Numbered from the stretch's first letter, positions 1 to 6,172 are shown. The stretch is DNA of 7,368 nucleotides from Butyrivibrio sp. UBA3740 (GCA_002372465.1 DFGW01000195.1:1-7368), one strand, 5' to 3'. Notes: generated by a model from the letters alone, not told the origin. Translations and numbers: made by a program.

Positions 1-374
1 AGGGCAACTGTCCTTATCACAAACACTGCTTTGAGGGACTTGCCTCCGGCCCTGCCATTAAGGCACGCTACGGAAAAGAGCCTTTTGAACTTATTGATAA
101 TGAGAAGGTTTGGGAGCTTGAAGCGGATTATATAGGTAAAGCGATCATGCAGTATATCTGCTGCTATTCGCCAAGAAGAGTTATCCTTGGCGGAGGAGTT
201 ATGCATGTGGAAAAGCTCTTTTCAATGATCAGGGAAAAGACCCTTGAGTATATGAACGGCTACATAAAAACCCCCGAACTTGAAGATATGGAAAGCTATA
301 TCACTCCTGCAGGTCTTGAGGGCGAGCAGGGTATTAAGGGAGCTCTTTTCCTTGCGGGATGTGAAGTAAGGTAA
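1..374 (+). CDS. ROK-family sugar kinase, fructokinase type (C-terminal part)
   Basis: The gene enters from the left edge; the reading frame begins at base 3 and ends at TAA 372-374, leaving 123 residues, roughly the last 40 percent of a ~290-residue ROK kinase. Seen: the zinc-site pattern C-P-Y-H-K-H-C (fragment residues 3-9), followed by EGLASGPAI. This is the hallmark of the ScrK/YdhR-like fructokinase branch of ROK proteins. Further on is RRVILGGGVM (about residues 57-66), the conserved C-terminal glycine-rich strand-turn. Known for the family: cytoplasmic ATP-dependent phosphorylation of free fructose or related hexoses, feeding sucrose, fructan or mannan breakdown. The ATP-binding N-terminal half lies outside the window, so substrate choice is unsettled; another hexose is possible. 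A TATAAT box follows the stop codon, so the next genes are probably not in the same operon. No clear terminator is visible between them. Confidence 0.88.
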   Translation, partial: GNCPYHKHCFEGLASGPAIKARYGKEPFELIDNEKVWELEADYIGKAIMQYICCYSPRRVILGGGVMHVEKLFSMIREKTLEYMNGYIKTPELEDMESYITPAGLEGEQGIKGALFLAGCEVR

Positions 375-383
375 AGTGAGCAC

Positions 384-410
384 TTGAGGGTTTGCCTGCA
401 AGAGTATAAT
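384..410 (+). promoter_or_regulatory. Candidate sigma-A promoter for the esterase-MATE unit
   Basis: A perfect -10 box TATAAT lies at 405-410. The best -35 candidate is TTGAGG at 384-389, but the spacer is only 15 bases, shorter than the preferred 17. An imperfect dyad, CTTG (383-386) with CAAG (399-402), overlaps this spacer and could be a protein site or chance. The start at about 417 would give a leader of roughly 35 bases before the ATG at 451. The -10 is convincing; the -35 is not. Confidence 0.45.
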
Positions 411-450
411 ATAGAAAAAGATTGCCGGGTGATGGCTTAGGGGGAGTACT

Positions 451-1077
451 ATGAACAGCTACATGGTTGAGAAGTACAGACAGCTTAACAAAAGCGCGAA
501 GAAAGGGCAGATCCTCTTTGTGGGATCATCTCTTATGGAGCACTTTCCGATCAATGAGATACTTATGAGCAGGGGGGTATCTAAAGTCATCTACAATCGC
601 GGCATAAGCGGATATACCATTCCGGAGCTCCTTGAGTCCATGGAGGAGCAGATCTTTGAGCTTGAACCTGCCACAATCTTTATCAACATCGGGACCAATG
701 ATATCAGCATACCGGATGAGACCAGGGACAAGTTTGAGGCGGATTACCGAAAGGTCCTGTCACAGATAAAAGAAAGATTGCCAAAAAGCCGCGTCTTTGT
801 CATGGCATATTATCCGGTTAACCTTAAGGTTGCCGAGAGGGTACAGGCCTGGCCTGAAGCAGCAACTGCAGCCAAACTGAGGCTGGAGCGCCTTGAATGG
901 GCCAATCAGGTGGCGGGGAGCCTTGCGGATGAATTTGGCTATGAATTCATTAACGTTAATGATGGGCTCTTTGGAGAAGACGGACAGACTCTTGAAAAGT
1001 ATTCCACCGACGGGATACACATGTGGCCCGAGGCCTATGAAGTTATCTTTGAGAATATGAAGAAATATATCTTTTAA
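451..1077 (+). CDS. SGNH/GDSL-family hydrolase (probable intracellular esterase)
   Basis: This 208-residue protein has all four SGNH blocks in order. Block I is V-G-S-S-L at 24-28 with the presumed nucleophile Ser27. Block II is NRGISG with Gly54. Block III is GTND with Asn83. Block V is DGIH with Asp187 and His190. Length and spacing are those of small single-domain SGNH esterases (lysophospholipase L1/acetylhydrolase group). Block I reads GSS rather than the usual GDS, a tolerated variation. There is no signal peptide or membrane segment, so it should act in the cytoplasm, hydrolysing an ester, for example removing acetyl groups from an imported sugar or another small molecule; the substrate cannot be read from sequence. 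The ATG at 451 is preceded by AGGGGGAG at 439-446 with a 4-base gap. The MATE gene starts 13 bases after its stop, so the two are probably co-transcribed. Confidence 0.9.
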   Translation: MNSYMVEKYRQLNKSAKKGQILFVGSSLMEHFPINEILMSRGVSKVIYNRGISGYTIPELLESMEEQIFELEPATIFINIGTNDISIPDETRDKFEADYRKVLSQIKERLPKSRVFVMAYYPVNLKVAERVQAWPEAATAAKLRLERLEWANQVAGSLADEFGYEFINVNDGLFGEDGQTLEKYSTDGIHMWPEAYEVIFENMKKYIF

Positions 1078-1090
1078 GTAAGGCAAAGAA

Positions 1091-2461
1091 ATGAAACGCA
1101 TTGATTTTGAGAATGGCAAGACCTTTAATATCATTATGGCCACGGCAGTTCCTATGCTGGTGGCACAGATCATAAATCTTTTGTACAACATCGTAGACAG
1201 GATATACATAGCCAGAATCCCACAGATCGGGACCATTGCTCTTGGGGCAGTGGGGCTTTGTTTTCCACTGGTCATCCTGATCTCGGCATTTACGAACATG
1301 TATGGGAGCGGTGGTGCTCCCCTGTTCTCGATTGCAAGGGGACAAAAAAATGAAAAAAGGGCGGGGCAGATTCAGGACACCTCGTTCTTTTTGCTTGTCA
1401 TAACTGGAATAATCCTGATGATCTTGGGAGAAATTTTTGCAAGACCGGTTCTGGCTCTTTTCGGGACTTCCAAGGAGTCCATGGTATATGCCCTACCCTA
1501 CCTCAGGATCTATCTTGTGGGAACTGTCTTTTCCATGATCGCCACAGGCATGAACCCTTTTATCACGGCTCAGGGCTACGCAATTGTGGGCATGACAACC
1601 ATACTGGTGGGAGCACTTGCCAACATAGTTCTTGATCCGATATTCATCTTTATCCTGGGAATGGGAATAGAAGGGGCAGCCATAGCCACCGTAATATCTC
1701 AGGCTCTGTCAGCAATATACGTTCTAAGATTTTTCTTTGGGAAGAACTGTGCCATCAATCTTCGGCTGATGAATATAGACAGAATAAGAAAAAGCGGGAA
1801 ATGTGCCTGGAGCATAGTAGGGCTTGGAAGCGCGGCATTTATCATGCAGTTTACAAATGCCATGGTACAGGTGGCCTGCAACAGCGTCCTTGCCAAGGTG
1901 GGCGGAGATCTGTATGTATCTGTTATGACCATGGTCAACTCAGCACGTCAGATGATGGAGACACCTATTCTTGCCATTGCCGAGGGAACATCCCCGATAA
2001 TAAGCTATAACTACGGCGCACGTCGCTTTGACAGGATCAAGAAGTCCATTGGGATCATGGTTTCGCTTGACCTTATCTACACGGCAGTTGTCTGGCTTTT
2101 CATAAGGCTGTTTCCTGAGCTGGTCATCGGAGTCTTCAGCAACGACAAGACCATTCTGGCAGATGCGATTCCGGCCTTTAATCTGTATTTTTCAACCTTT
2201 ATCTTTATGACTTTTCAGCATTCCGGACAGTCTACCTTCAAGTCCCTGGGCAGAAAGAAGCATGCCATATTCTTCTCTTTGTTCAGAAAGGCCTTTATTG
2301 TGGTACCTTTGACCTATATGCTGCCATATCTTTTCCATATGGGAACAGACGGTGTATTTGCTGCTGAACCCATCAGCAATGTGGTGGGCGGATGCGCATG
2401 CTTCATAACTATGCTGTTTACGGTCCGTTCCATGGAGCGCGCCGAGAAGAAAGCAGGCTAA
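1091..2461 (+). CDS. MATE-family efflux transporter
   Basis: This 456-residue membrane protein has the length and pattern of about 12 hydrophobic helices typical of MATE exporters (NorM/DinF fold), which expel cationic drugs, toxins or metabolites using a Na+ or H+ gradient. Seen: the N-terminal half with NIVDRIYIA (33-41) at the position of the family's N-x-V-D motif; the loop ARGQKNEKRA (82-91), matching the conserved small-residue/charged loop after the second helix; ALANIVLDPIFIF (175-187) and GMGIEGAAIATVISQ (190-204), the most conserved family stretch; and the second half with EGTSPIISYNYGARR (298-312), counterpart of the Q-P-x-x-x-x-N-Y-G-A motif. The start follows TAAGG (1079-1083) with a 7-base gap, only 13 bases after the esterase stop, so translational coupling is likely. 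The gene ends with tandem TAA codons (2459-2464). The substrate is unknown; pairing with an esterase could mean export of a modified compound, which is inference only. Confidence 0.93.
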   Translation: MKRIDFENGKTFNIIMATAVPMLVAQIINLLYNIVDRIYIARIPQIGTIALGAVGLCFPLVILISAFTNMYGSGGAPLFSIARGQKNEKRAGQIQDTSFFLLVITGIILMILGEIFARPVLALFGTSKESMVYALPYLRIYLVGTVFSMIATGMNPFITAQGYAIVGMTTILVGALANIVLDPIFIFILGMGIEGAAIATVISQALSAIYVLRFFFGKNCAINLRLMNIDRIRKSGKCAWSIVGLGSAAFIMQFTNAMVQVACNSVLAKVGGDLYVSVMTMVNSARQMMETPILAIAEGTSPIISYNYGARRFDRIKKSIGIMVSLDLIYTAVVWLFIRLFPELVIGVFSNDKTILADAIPAFNLYFSTFIFMTFQHSGQSTFKSLGRKKHAIFFSLFRKAFIVVPLTYMLPYLFHMGTDGVFAAEPISNVVGGCACFITMLFTVRSMERAEKKAG

Positions 2462-2473
2462 TAAAAGAAACTT

Positions 2474-3388
2474 TTAATTTGGATCATTTGATTCGAGGTG
2501 TCGTTCCTCGATGAGTTTTTCAACCTGAATAAGGTGTTCCTTGCTGCCGGCGGGGGTGTCGCTCTTGGGAAGAGTCTTTCTGTATCCCGAGGGCGATATT
2601 TTTTTCTCCTGGCGAAAGGCCTTGGAAAAGACCAGGGGGTCTGAGTAGCCACAGGAGATTGCGATGGATTCAATGGGAAGCTGGGTCAGCTGTAAAAGCT
2701 CCGTTGCCTTGGCAATCCTGTAACTGGTCAGGTACTGCTGAGGGGATATCCCAAGGGTCTTTTCAAAAAGAGTGTACAGATAACTTCTGTTGATGCAGAC
2801 GTAATTGGCGATATCAGTGACCTTGATGGGGTTGCAGTAGTTGCTCCTTACATAGGCCTGAGCCTTGGTCACATAGTTGTTGGCACTTCCGGAGTCGCTT
2901 TTTTGAGTGACGCTGATACCGGAGGCAATAACGGACAAAAACATGGAAAGAAGGCCGTTTCTTCGAAGTACATCCTCTACGCTGAAGGTGTTGTGGTCCA
3001 TCATGTCTTTTACAAGGTCGTAGATGGCCTTGGACTGCTTGGACTTAAACACGGGCTGCTGAAGAGAAAGGCCAAGCTGGGAAACGATGCTCTCGGCTCT
3101 TTTTCCGCCAAAACCAACCCAGGCATAGGTCCAGGGGTCTTTGGAGTCTGCCACATAGTAGGCAAGCTCATCCGGCACAATAAGAAAGCCGTAGCCGTCC
3201 TTAAGGGGATAGCTCTTTCCGCCTATGGAAAACTTTCCCTTGCCCGAAAGGCAGTAGTGGATCATGAAATGCGGTTTTAAGGCAGGTCCAAAACTGTGAC
3301 CCGGCAGAGTCTGGGAAAGACCGCAGCAGTATACATAAAGGTCGTCGGATTCCTCTGTGCTAAACAGTAGTTTGTAGGCTTTTTCCAT
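2474..3388 (-). CDS. AraC/XylS-family transcriptional regulator with N-terminal cupin domain
   Basis: This 304-residue protein has the usual two-domain build. Residues ~10-160 form the AraC-type sensing/dimerisation cupin: PHFMIHYCLSGKG (39-51), the glycine turn in LKDGYGFLIVPDE (62-74), and PWTYAWVGFGG (85-95), typical of sugar- and metabolite-responsive members such as MsmR-like proteins. Residues ~172-272 are the double helix-turn-helix domain: helix pair one around KVTDIANYVCINRSYLYTLF, then the signature LPIESIAISCGYSDPLVFSKAFRQ ending SPSGYR (first HTH 187-208, second 237-262). About 30 charged residues trail the domain. The ATG at 3388 is preceded on its own strand by AGAGGG (plus coordinates 3395-3400) with a 6-base gap. 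It is convergent with MATE (12-base gap) and divergent from xpaC, sharing a 141-base promoter region. That makes xpaC-telA and its own gene the likeliest targets. The ligand is unknown; a sugar is common for this type. Confidence 0.92.
   Translation of the reverse strand: MEKAYKLLFSTEESDDLYVYCCGLSQTLPGHSFGPALKPHFMIHYCLSGKGKFSIGGKSYPLKDGYGFLIVPDELAYYVADSKDPWTYAWVGFGGKRAESIVSQLGLSLQQPVFKSKQSKAIYDLVKDMMDHNTFSVEDVLRRNGLLSMFLSVIASGISVTQKSDSGSANNYVTKAQAYVRSNYCNPIKVTDIANYVCINRSYLYTLFEKTLGISPQQYLTSYRIAKATELLQLTQLPIESIAISCGYSDPLVFSKAFRQEKKISPSGYRKTLPKSDTPAGSKEHLIQVEKLIEERHLESNDPN
2493..2520 (+). terminator. Candidate rho-independent terminator of the MATE transcript, inside the AraC gene end
   Basis: A perfect 6-bp stem TCGAGG (2493-2498)/CCTCGA (2506-2511) with a 7-base loop is followed, after TGAG, by five Ts (2516-2520). 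It lies 31 bases beyond the MATE stop and within the last codons of the convergent AraC-family gene. The 4-base gap before the T run makes it weaker than a textbook terminator. Confidence 0.4.
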
Positions 3389-3422
3389 GTGATTCCCTCT
3401 TAATGTTTACGTTTATATGGAA

Positions 3423-3451
3423 ATTATACGCATTTAAGGGCGGTGAGACAA
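3423..3451 (-). promoter_or_regulatory. Sigma-A promoter of the AraC-family gene
   Basis: On the minus strand TTGTCT (plus 3446-3451) and a perfect TATAAT (plus 3423-3428) are separated by exactly 17 bases. Transcription would start around plus 3416, giving a leader of about 28 bases that contains the AGAGGG ribosome site. Two near-consensus hexamers at optimal spacing make this convincing. Confidence 0.75.
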
Positions 3452-3455
3452 TTGT
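3448..3455. promoter_or_regulatory. Palindrome joining the two divergent -35 boxes (candidate operator)
   Basis: ACAATTGT is a perfect 8-bp palindrome centred exactly between the -35 hexamers of the two divergent promoters (3446-3451 and 3452-3457). A protein bound here would occupy both -35 elements. The palindrome may simply be a by-product of two abutting TTGT-starting hexamers, so its role as an operator is unproven. Confidence 0.35.
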
Positions 3456-3480
3456 ATTTTCTGCCGTTTTAATGTAGAAT
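3452..3480 (+). promoter_or_regulatory. Sigma-A promoter of xpaC-telA
   Basis: TTGTAT (3452-3457) and TAGAAT (3475-3480) are separated by 17 bases, with TG directly before the -10. Transcription would start around 3487, giving a leader of about 43 bases to the TTG start at 3530. Confidence 0.7.
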
Positions 3481-3516
3481 GTAAGGTGCATTTTGAGCAT
3501 TGAAACTCAGGGTGTG

Positions 3517-3522
3517 AAAGGA
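3517..3522 (+). promoter_or_regulatory. Ribosome binding site fixing the TTG start of xpaC
   Basis: AAAGGA lies 7 bases before TTG 3530-3532. An in-frame TGA at 3515-3517 rules out any start further upstream. The first in-frame ATG is 48 codons downstream and would remove the conserved N-terminal amphipathic segment. TTG is therefore the best-supported start. Confidence 0.8.
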
Positions 3523-3529
3523 AAAAGTT

Positions 3530-4801
3530 TTGGCAAACGATATTCAGGATTTTTTAAAAGCGGGAAACGATATCCTAAACAGTGTTTCCAGTGCTATAGA
3601 CAGAAACGATTACAGCACTCTTCACTCCGATGTTAACAAGGCTATCAAGTCCGTGACCATAGACAGAAAGACCATGTATGCCAGCAAGGTAAACGGTCAG
3701 GCTCCCTTAAGGGCACAGGCGCCCAGGCAGAAGGTATATCCCTTCCTTCAGAACAAGGTTAGCAAGTACCTGGGAGTTCCCCAGATGGCTCTGTCCGCTG
3801 CACTTGGCGCTTTCATGTTCATGGATTTTCTGGGACTTATGCTTATCGGGTCATGGCCGGGAGTGGCTGTGACAGGTGCGATCACAGCACTGTGCGGATG
3901 GGCTTTTTATAAGGGACGCAAGAAGTTTGAACTGTCCAAGAAGTATTACCAGTACGGTAATACACTAAGGGACGCCGAGTATTTCAGCATAACTGATCTG
4001 GCAAGGGCGCTTCGCAGCAGAGACAAGACAGTCCTTAAGGATATTAAGGACATGATCAAGTTGGGATTCCTTCCAAGAGCAAGACTGGACAAGGCTGAGA
4101 CCACCTGCATGATCACAGACAGAGCCTATGACCAGTATCTTGGAGCTGAGCAGGACCGTGAGGCCAGAGAGGCCAAGCAGGTAGCAGACAAGAAGAGGGC
4201 TGCCGAGGAGGCCAAGGCAAGGAATGCGGAGTACGAAGGACTTCCTACCAGAGCGGTTGAGATCCTTGAAGAGGGAAAAGAGTATATCGCCTTCGTAAGG
4301 CAGATCAACGATGTCATTCCCGACACAGAGGAGCTTTCCAACAAGCTTTACAGGCTTGAAGAGATAATGAACAGGATATTTGCACAGGTCAAAAAGGATC
4401 CTTCCAGCGCAGATGAGCTTCACAAGCTTATGAATTACTATCTGCCCACCACTAAGAAGCTCCTTAGCGCTTATGTGGAGCTGGATAAAGAGCCTGAGGT
4501 GGGTGAGAATATCACTCAGACCAAGAAAGAGATTGATGATGCCATCGACACCATCAACACAGCCTTTGAAAGTCTTTTGGACAGCCTTTTCCAGGATATG
4601 GCATGGGATATCTCTTCAGATATTTCAGTTATGAAGACCATGATGGCACAGGACGGACTTACTGTTGATGGACAGGGCATTGCAGCTCAGATGCAGTCTT
4701 CCGGAGGACCGGCAGTAGCCTTCCAGATGGCGCCCGACACACAGGGAGAAGCCAAGGGGCAGGTTCAGGGACAGTATCAGACAATGCCAGGTGATAAGTA
4801 A
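3530..4801 (+). CDS. xpaC: XpaC-family protein ('5-bromo-4-chloroindolyl phosphate hydrolysis' family), membrane-anchored
   Basis: A 423-residue protein. Residues 1-45 form an amphipathic segment (DFLKAGNDILNSVSSAI). Two hydrophobic helices at about 86-106 and 110-127 (ending in GWAFYKGRKK) make a hairpin membrane anchor. Residues ~148-204 (FSITDLARALRS...LKDIKDMIKLGFLP...TTCMITDRAYDQYL) look like a small winged-helix-type domain. A charged Ala/Glu/Lys coiled coil spans ~205-235. The XpaC domain (~240-380) carries MNYYLPTTKKLLSAYVELD (301-319) and the closing block ISSDISVMKTMMAQDGL (361-377), both hallmarks of the family. A Gln/Gly-rich, probably disordered tail ends the protein. The family is named from a Bacillus subtilis gene linked to X-phosphate hydrolysis; no catalytic motif is evident here and the biochemical role is not established. 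It is typically paired with telA, as here (44-base gap). It is likely an envelope-stress or toxic-compound tolerance partner of TelA at the inner membrane face. Confidence 0.88.
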   Translation: MANDIQDFLKAGNDILNSVSSAIDRNDYSTLHSDVNKAIKSVTIDRKTMYASKVNGQAPLRAQAPRQKVYPFLQNKVSKYLGVPQMALSAALGAFMFMDFLGLMLIGSWPGVAVTGAITALCGWAFYKGRKKFELSKKYYQYGNTLRDAEYFSITDLARALRSRDKTVLKDIKDMIKLGFLPRARLDKAETTCMITDRAYDQYLGAEQDREAREAKQVADKKRAAEEAKARNAEYEGLPTRAVEILEEGKEYIAFVRQINDVIPDTEELSNKLYRLEEIMNRIFAQVKKDPSSADELHKLMNYYLPTTKKLLSAYVELDKEPEVGENITQTKKEIDDAIDTINTAFESLLDSLFQDMAWDISSDISVMKTMMAQDGLTVDGQGIAAQMQSSGGPAVAFQMAPDTQGEAKGQVQGQYQTMPGDK

Positions 4802-4845
4802 ATTATTGAAATTGATCATAGAAACAAAAGTATTAGGAGGACGAT

Positions 4846-6003
4846 ATGGGAGCAGAGTTAGAGTTCGGTGCAGCCCCTGCAGCACCAACACTTGAGTTCG
4901 GGGCAGCAGCACAGGCACAGGAAGCACCAGCACAGCCGGAGGCAAAGGATCAGTCAAACGGCAACATCGCCATGGAGGCCCAGCTTACAGCTGAGGAGCT
5001 TAAGCAGGTTGAGGATTTCAGTAAGCAGATCGATATTGCCAACACCACAGGAGTTATGAACTACGGCGTTGGTACTCAGAAGAAACTTGCTGATTTCTCA
5101 GAGAAGGCCATTGAGAACGTAAGAACAAAGGATATGGGCGAGGTTGGTGATATGATCACAAACCTTGTTACAGAACTCAAGAGCTTCGAGATTGATGAGG
5201 ATGAGAAGGGGCTTAAGGCTCTTTTCAAAAAGAGTGCCAACAGACTTGAGGCACTTAAGGTTAAGTACAGTAAGGCTGAGACCAATGTACAGACCATCAG
5301 CAATGAGCTTGAGAAGCATCAGGTAACTCTTCTTAAGGACGTTGAGGTCCTTGACAAGATGTATGACCTGAACCTTAACTACTACAAAGAGCTTACAATG
5401 TACATCCTGGCCGGCAAGAAGAGGCTTGAGGAAGAGAGAGCAACCACTCTTGTGGAGCTTCAGAAGAAGGCCGAGGCTTCAGGACTTCCTGAGGATGCAG
5501 AGGCAGCTAAGGATTTCGCCAACAAGTGCGACAGATTTGAGAAGAAGATCTATGACCTTGAGCTTACAAGAACCATTGCTATGCAGACAGGTCCTCAGAT
5601 CCGTATGGTACAGTCTTCTGACACCATGATGGCTGAGAAGATCCAGTCAACCATCGTTAACACAATTCCTCTTTGGAAGAACCAGATGGTCATCGCCATG
5701 GGTATTGAGCATGCTACACAGGCAGCTCAGGCTGAGCGTGAGGTTAACGATATGACCAACAAGCTTCTTAGAAAGAACGCCGATGCTCTTAAGGTTGCCA
5801 CCATCGAGAGCGCTAAAGAGGCTGAGAGAGGAATTGTTGATATCGAGACCCTTAAGCACACCAACGAGTCTCTTATCACAACTCTTGATGAAGTTCTTAA
5901 GATCCAGACTGAAGGTAAGCAGAAGCGTCACGAGGCTGAGGCAGAGCTTTCACAGATCGAGAATCAGCTCAAGGATAAGCTTATTCAGGCAGCTAAGAGC
6001 TAA
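4846..6003 (+). CDS. telA: TelA/KlaA-family toxic anion resistance protein
   Basis: This 385-residue soluble, almost all-helical protein is of the usual TelA length. Seen: an Ala/Pro/Gln-rich tail (1-45) with a duplicated LEFGAA; a helical start LTAEELKQVEDFSKQIDI (47-64); long charged helices (~76-245); the family core MQTGPQIRMVQSSD (246-259) with NTIPLWKNQMVIAM (272-285); then NDMTNKLLRKNADAL (301-315), RGIVDIETLKHTN (328-340) and EGKQKRHEAEAEL (356-368). No membrane segment. Known: named after plasmid RK2 tellurite resistance; chromosomal relatives in Firmicutes have been tied to tolerance of cell-envelope antimicrobials, but the mechanism is unclear. It probably works with the membrane-anchored XpaC protein encoded just upstream. 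The start at 4846 has a perfect AGGAGG (4835-4840) 5 bases upstream. Synonymous choice is strongly biased (CTT, AAG), suggesting good expression. Transcription probably ends at the hairpin at 6099-6159. Confidence 0.95.
   Translation: MGAELEFGAAPAAPTLEFGAAAQAQEAPAQPEAKDQSNGNIAMEAQLTAEELKQVEDFSKQIDIANTTGVMNYGVGTQKKLADFSEKAIENVRTKDMGEVGDMITNLVTELKSFEIDEDEKGLKALFKKSANRLEALKVKYSKAETNVQTISNELEKHQVTLLKDVEVLDKMYDLNLNYYKELTMYILAGKKRLEEERATTLVELQKKAEASGLPEDAEAAKDFANKCDRFEKKIYDLELTRTIAMQTGPQIRMVQSSDTMMAEKIQSTIVNTIPLWKNQMVIAMGIEHATQAAQAEREVNDMTNKLLRKNADALKVATIESAKEAERGIVDIETLKHTNESLITTLDEVLKIQTEGKQKRHEAEAELSQIENQLKDKLIQAAKS
4858..4908 (+). repeat. Duplicated LEFGAA motif in the TelA N-terminal tail
   Basis: Residues 5-10 and 16-21 both read LEFGAA, 11 residues apart, separated by an Ala/Pro linker. 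The two 18-base units match at 14 positions, with three of six codons changed only at silent sites, so the peptide rather than the DNA appears conserved. It could be a short linear binding motif in a flexible tail. Confidence 0.6.
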
Positions 6004-6020
6004 AGAGCTAAATTAAAATA

Positions 6021-6097
6021 CGGATTGCTACGCTACGCTCTCGCAATCCTCCAAACATTCGGAATCCGCACTGTTCGTGCTACTTCCTCATGTTTGG
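6021..6097. repeat. Two-hairpin palindromic intergenic element (REP/MITE-like candidate)
   Basis: Just after telA, two adjacent hairpins fill 77 bases. Hairpin A: GGATTGC (6022-6028) pairs perfectly with GCAATCC (6043-6049), with a loop containing tandem TACGC (6029-6038). Hairpin B: CCAAACAT (6051-6058) pairs perfectly with ATGTTTGG (6090-6097); inside, GGAA (6061-6064) pairs with TTCC (6084-6087) and GCAC (6068-6071) with GTGC (6077-6080) around a 5-base loop. The internal loops are symmetric (2x2 and 3x3). CGGATT (6021-6026) could instead pair with AATCCG (6063-6068), so an alternative fold exists. No open reading frame of note is present. The layout resembles dispersed palindromic repeats of bacterial genomes, but copy number cannot be seen from one window. 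A structured 3' untranslated region of telA is the alternative. Confidence 0.6.
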
Positions 6098-6098
6098 T

Positions 6099-6159
6099 TA
6101 CCGACAAATAAAACCAGGGCTTAGAATGTAAACATTCTGCCCTGGTTTTTTTGTCGGTA
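6099..6159 (+). terminator. Rho-independent terminator of xpaC-telA, embedded in a 61-base palindrome
   Basis: Core stem CCAGGGC (6114-6120)/GCCCTGG (6139-6145), extended inward past a TT bulge by AGAATGT (6123-6129)/ACATTCT (6132-6138), and followed by seven Ts (6146-6152). Upstream As (6106-6113) can pair with the T run, and TACCGAC (6099-6105) pairs with GTCGGTA (6153-6159), so the T tract itself lies within a larger palindrome. The reverse strand has TTTTATTT after the same stem, so weak bidirectional action is possible. Confidence 0.92.
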
Positions 6160-6172
6160 TTATTTTAACATT

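Noticed and set aside
760..1345. Two overlapping minus-strand open frames across the esterase end and MATE start
   Set aside because: Both are antisense to genes with clear family motifs, and their translations have no domain-like pattern.
2462..2476. TAAAAG/CTTTTA mini-hairpin in the MATE-AraC gap as a bidirectional terminator
   Set aside because: The stem is almost all A-T with a 3-base loop and no proper T run, too weak to terminate on either strand.
2903..3280. A 125-codon plus-strand open frame antisense to the AraC-family gene
   Set aside because: It lies wholly opposite a well-supported coding gene, has no clear ribosome site and no recognisable motif; it is a shadow of the opposing codons.
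3400..3475. Direct repeat TTAATGT at 3400-3406 and 3469-3475 as AraC binding half-sites
   Set aside because: Seven A/T-rich bases repeated 69 bases apart, one copy overlapping a -10 box, is easily chance; there is no second matching box at AraC-like spacing.
3965..4423. A 152-codon minus-strand open frame inside xpaC
   Set aside because: The plus strand encodes the recognisable XpaC-family protein here; the antisense product has no supporting motif or start signal.
6021..6097. CRISPR array or insertion-sequence remnant at the palindromic element
   Set aside because: There are no regularly spaced direct repeats with spacers, no transposase fragment and no visible target duplication; only paired arms are seen.
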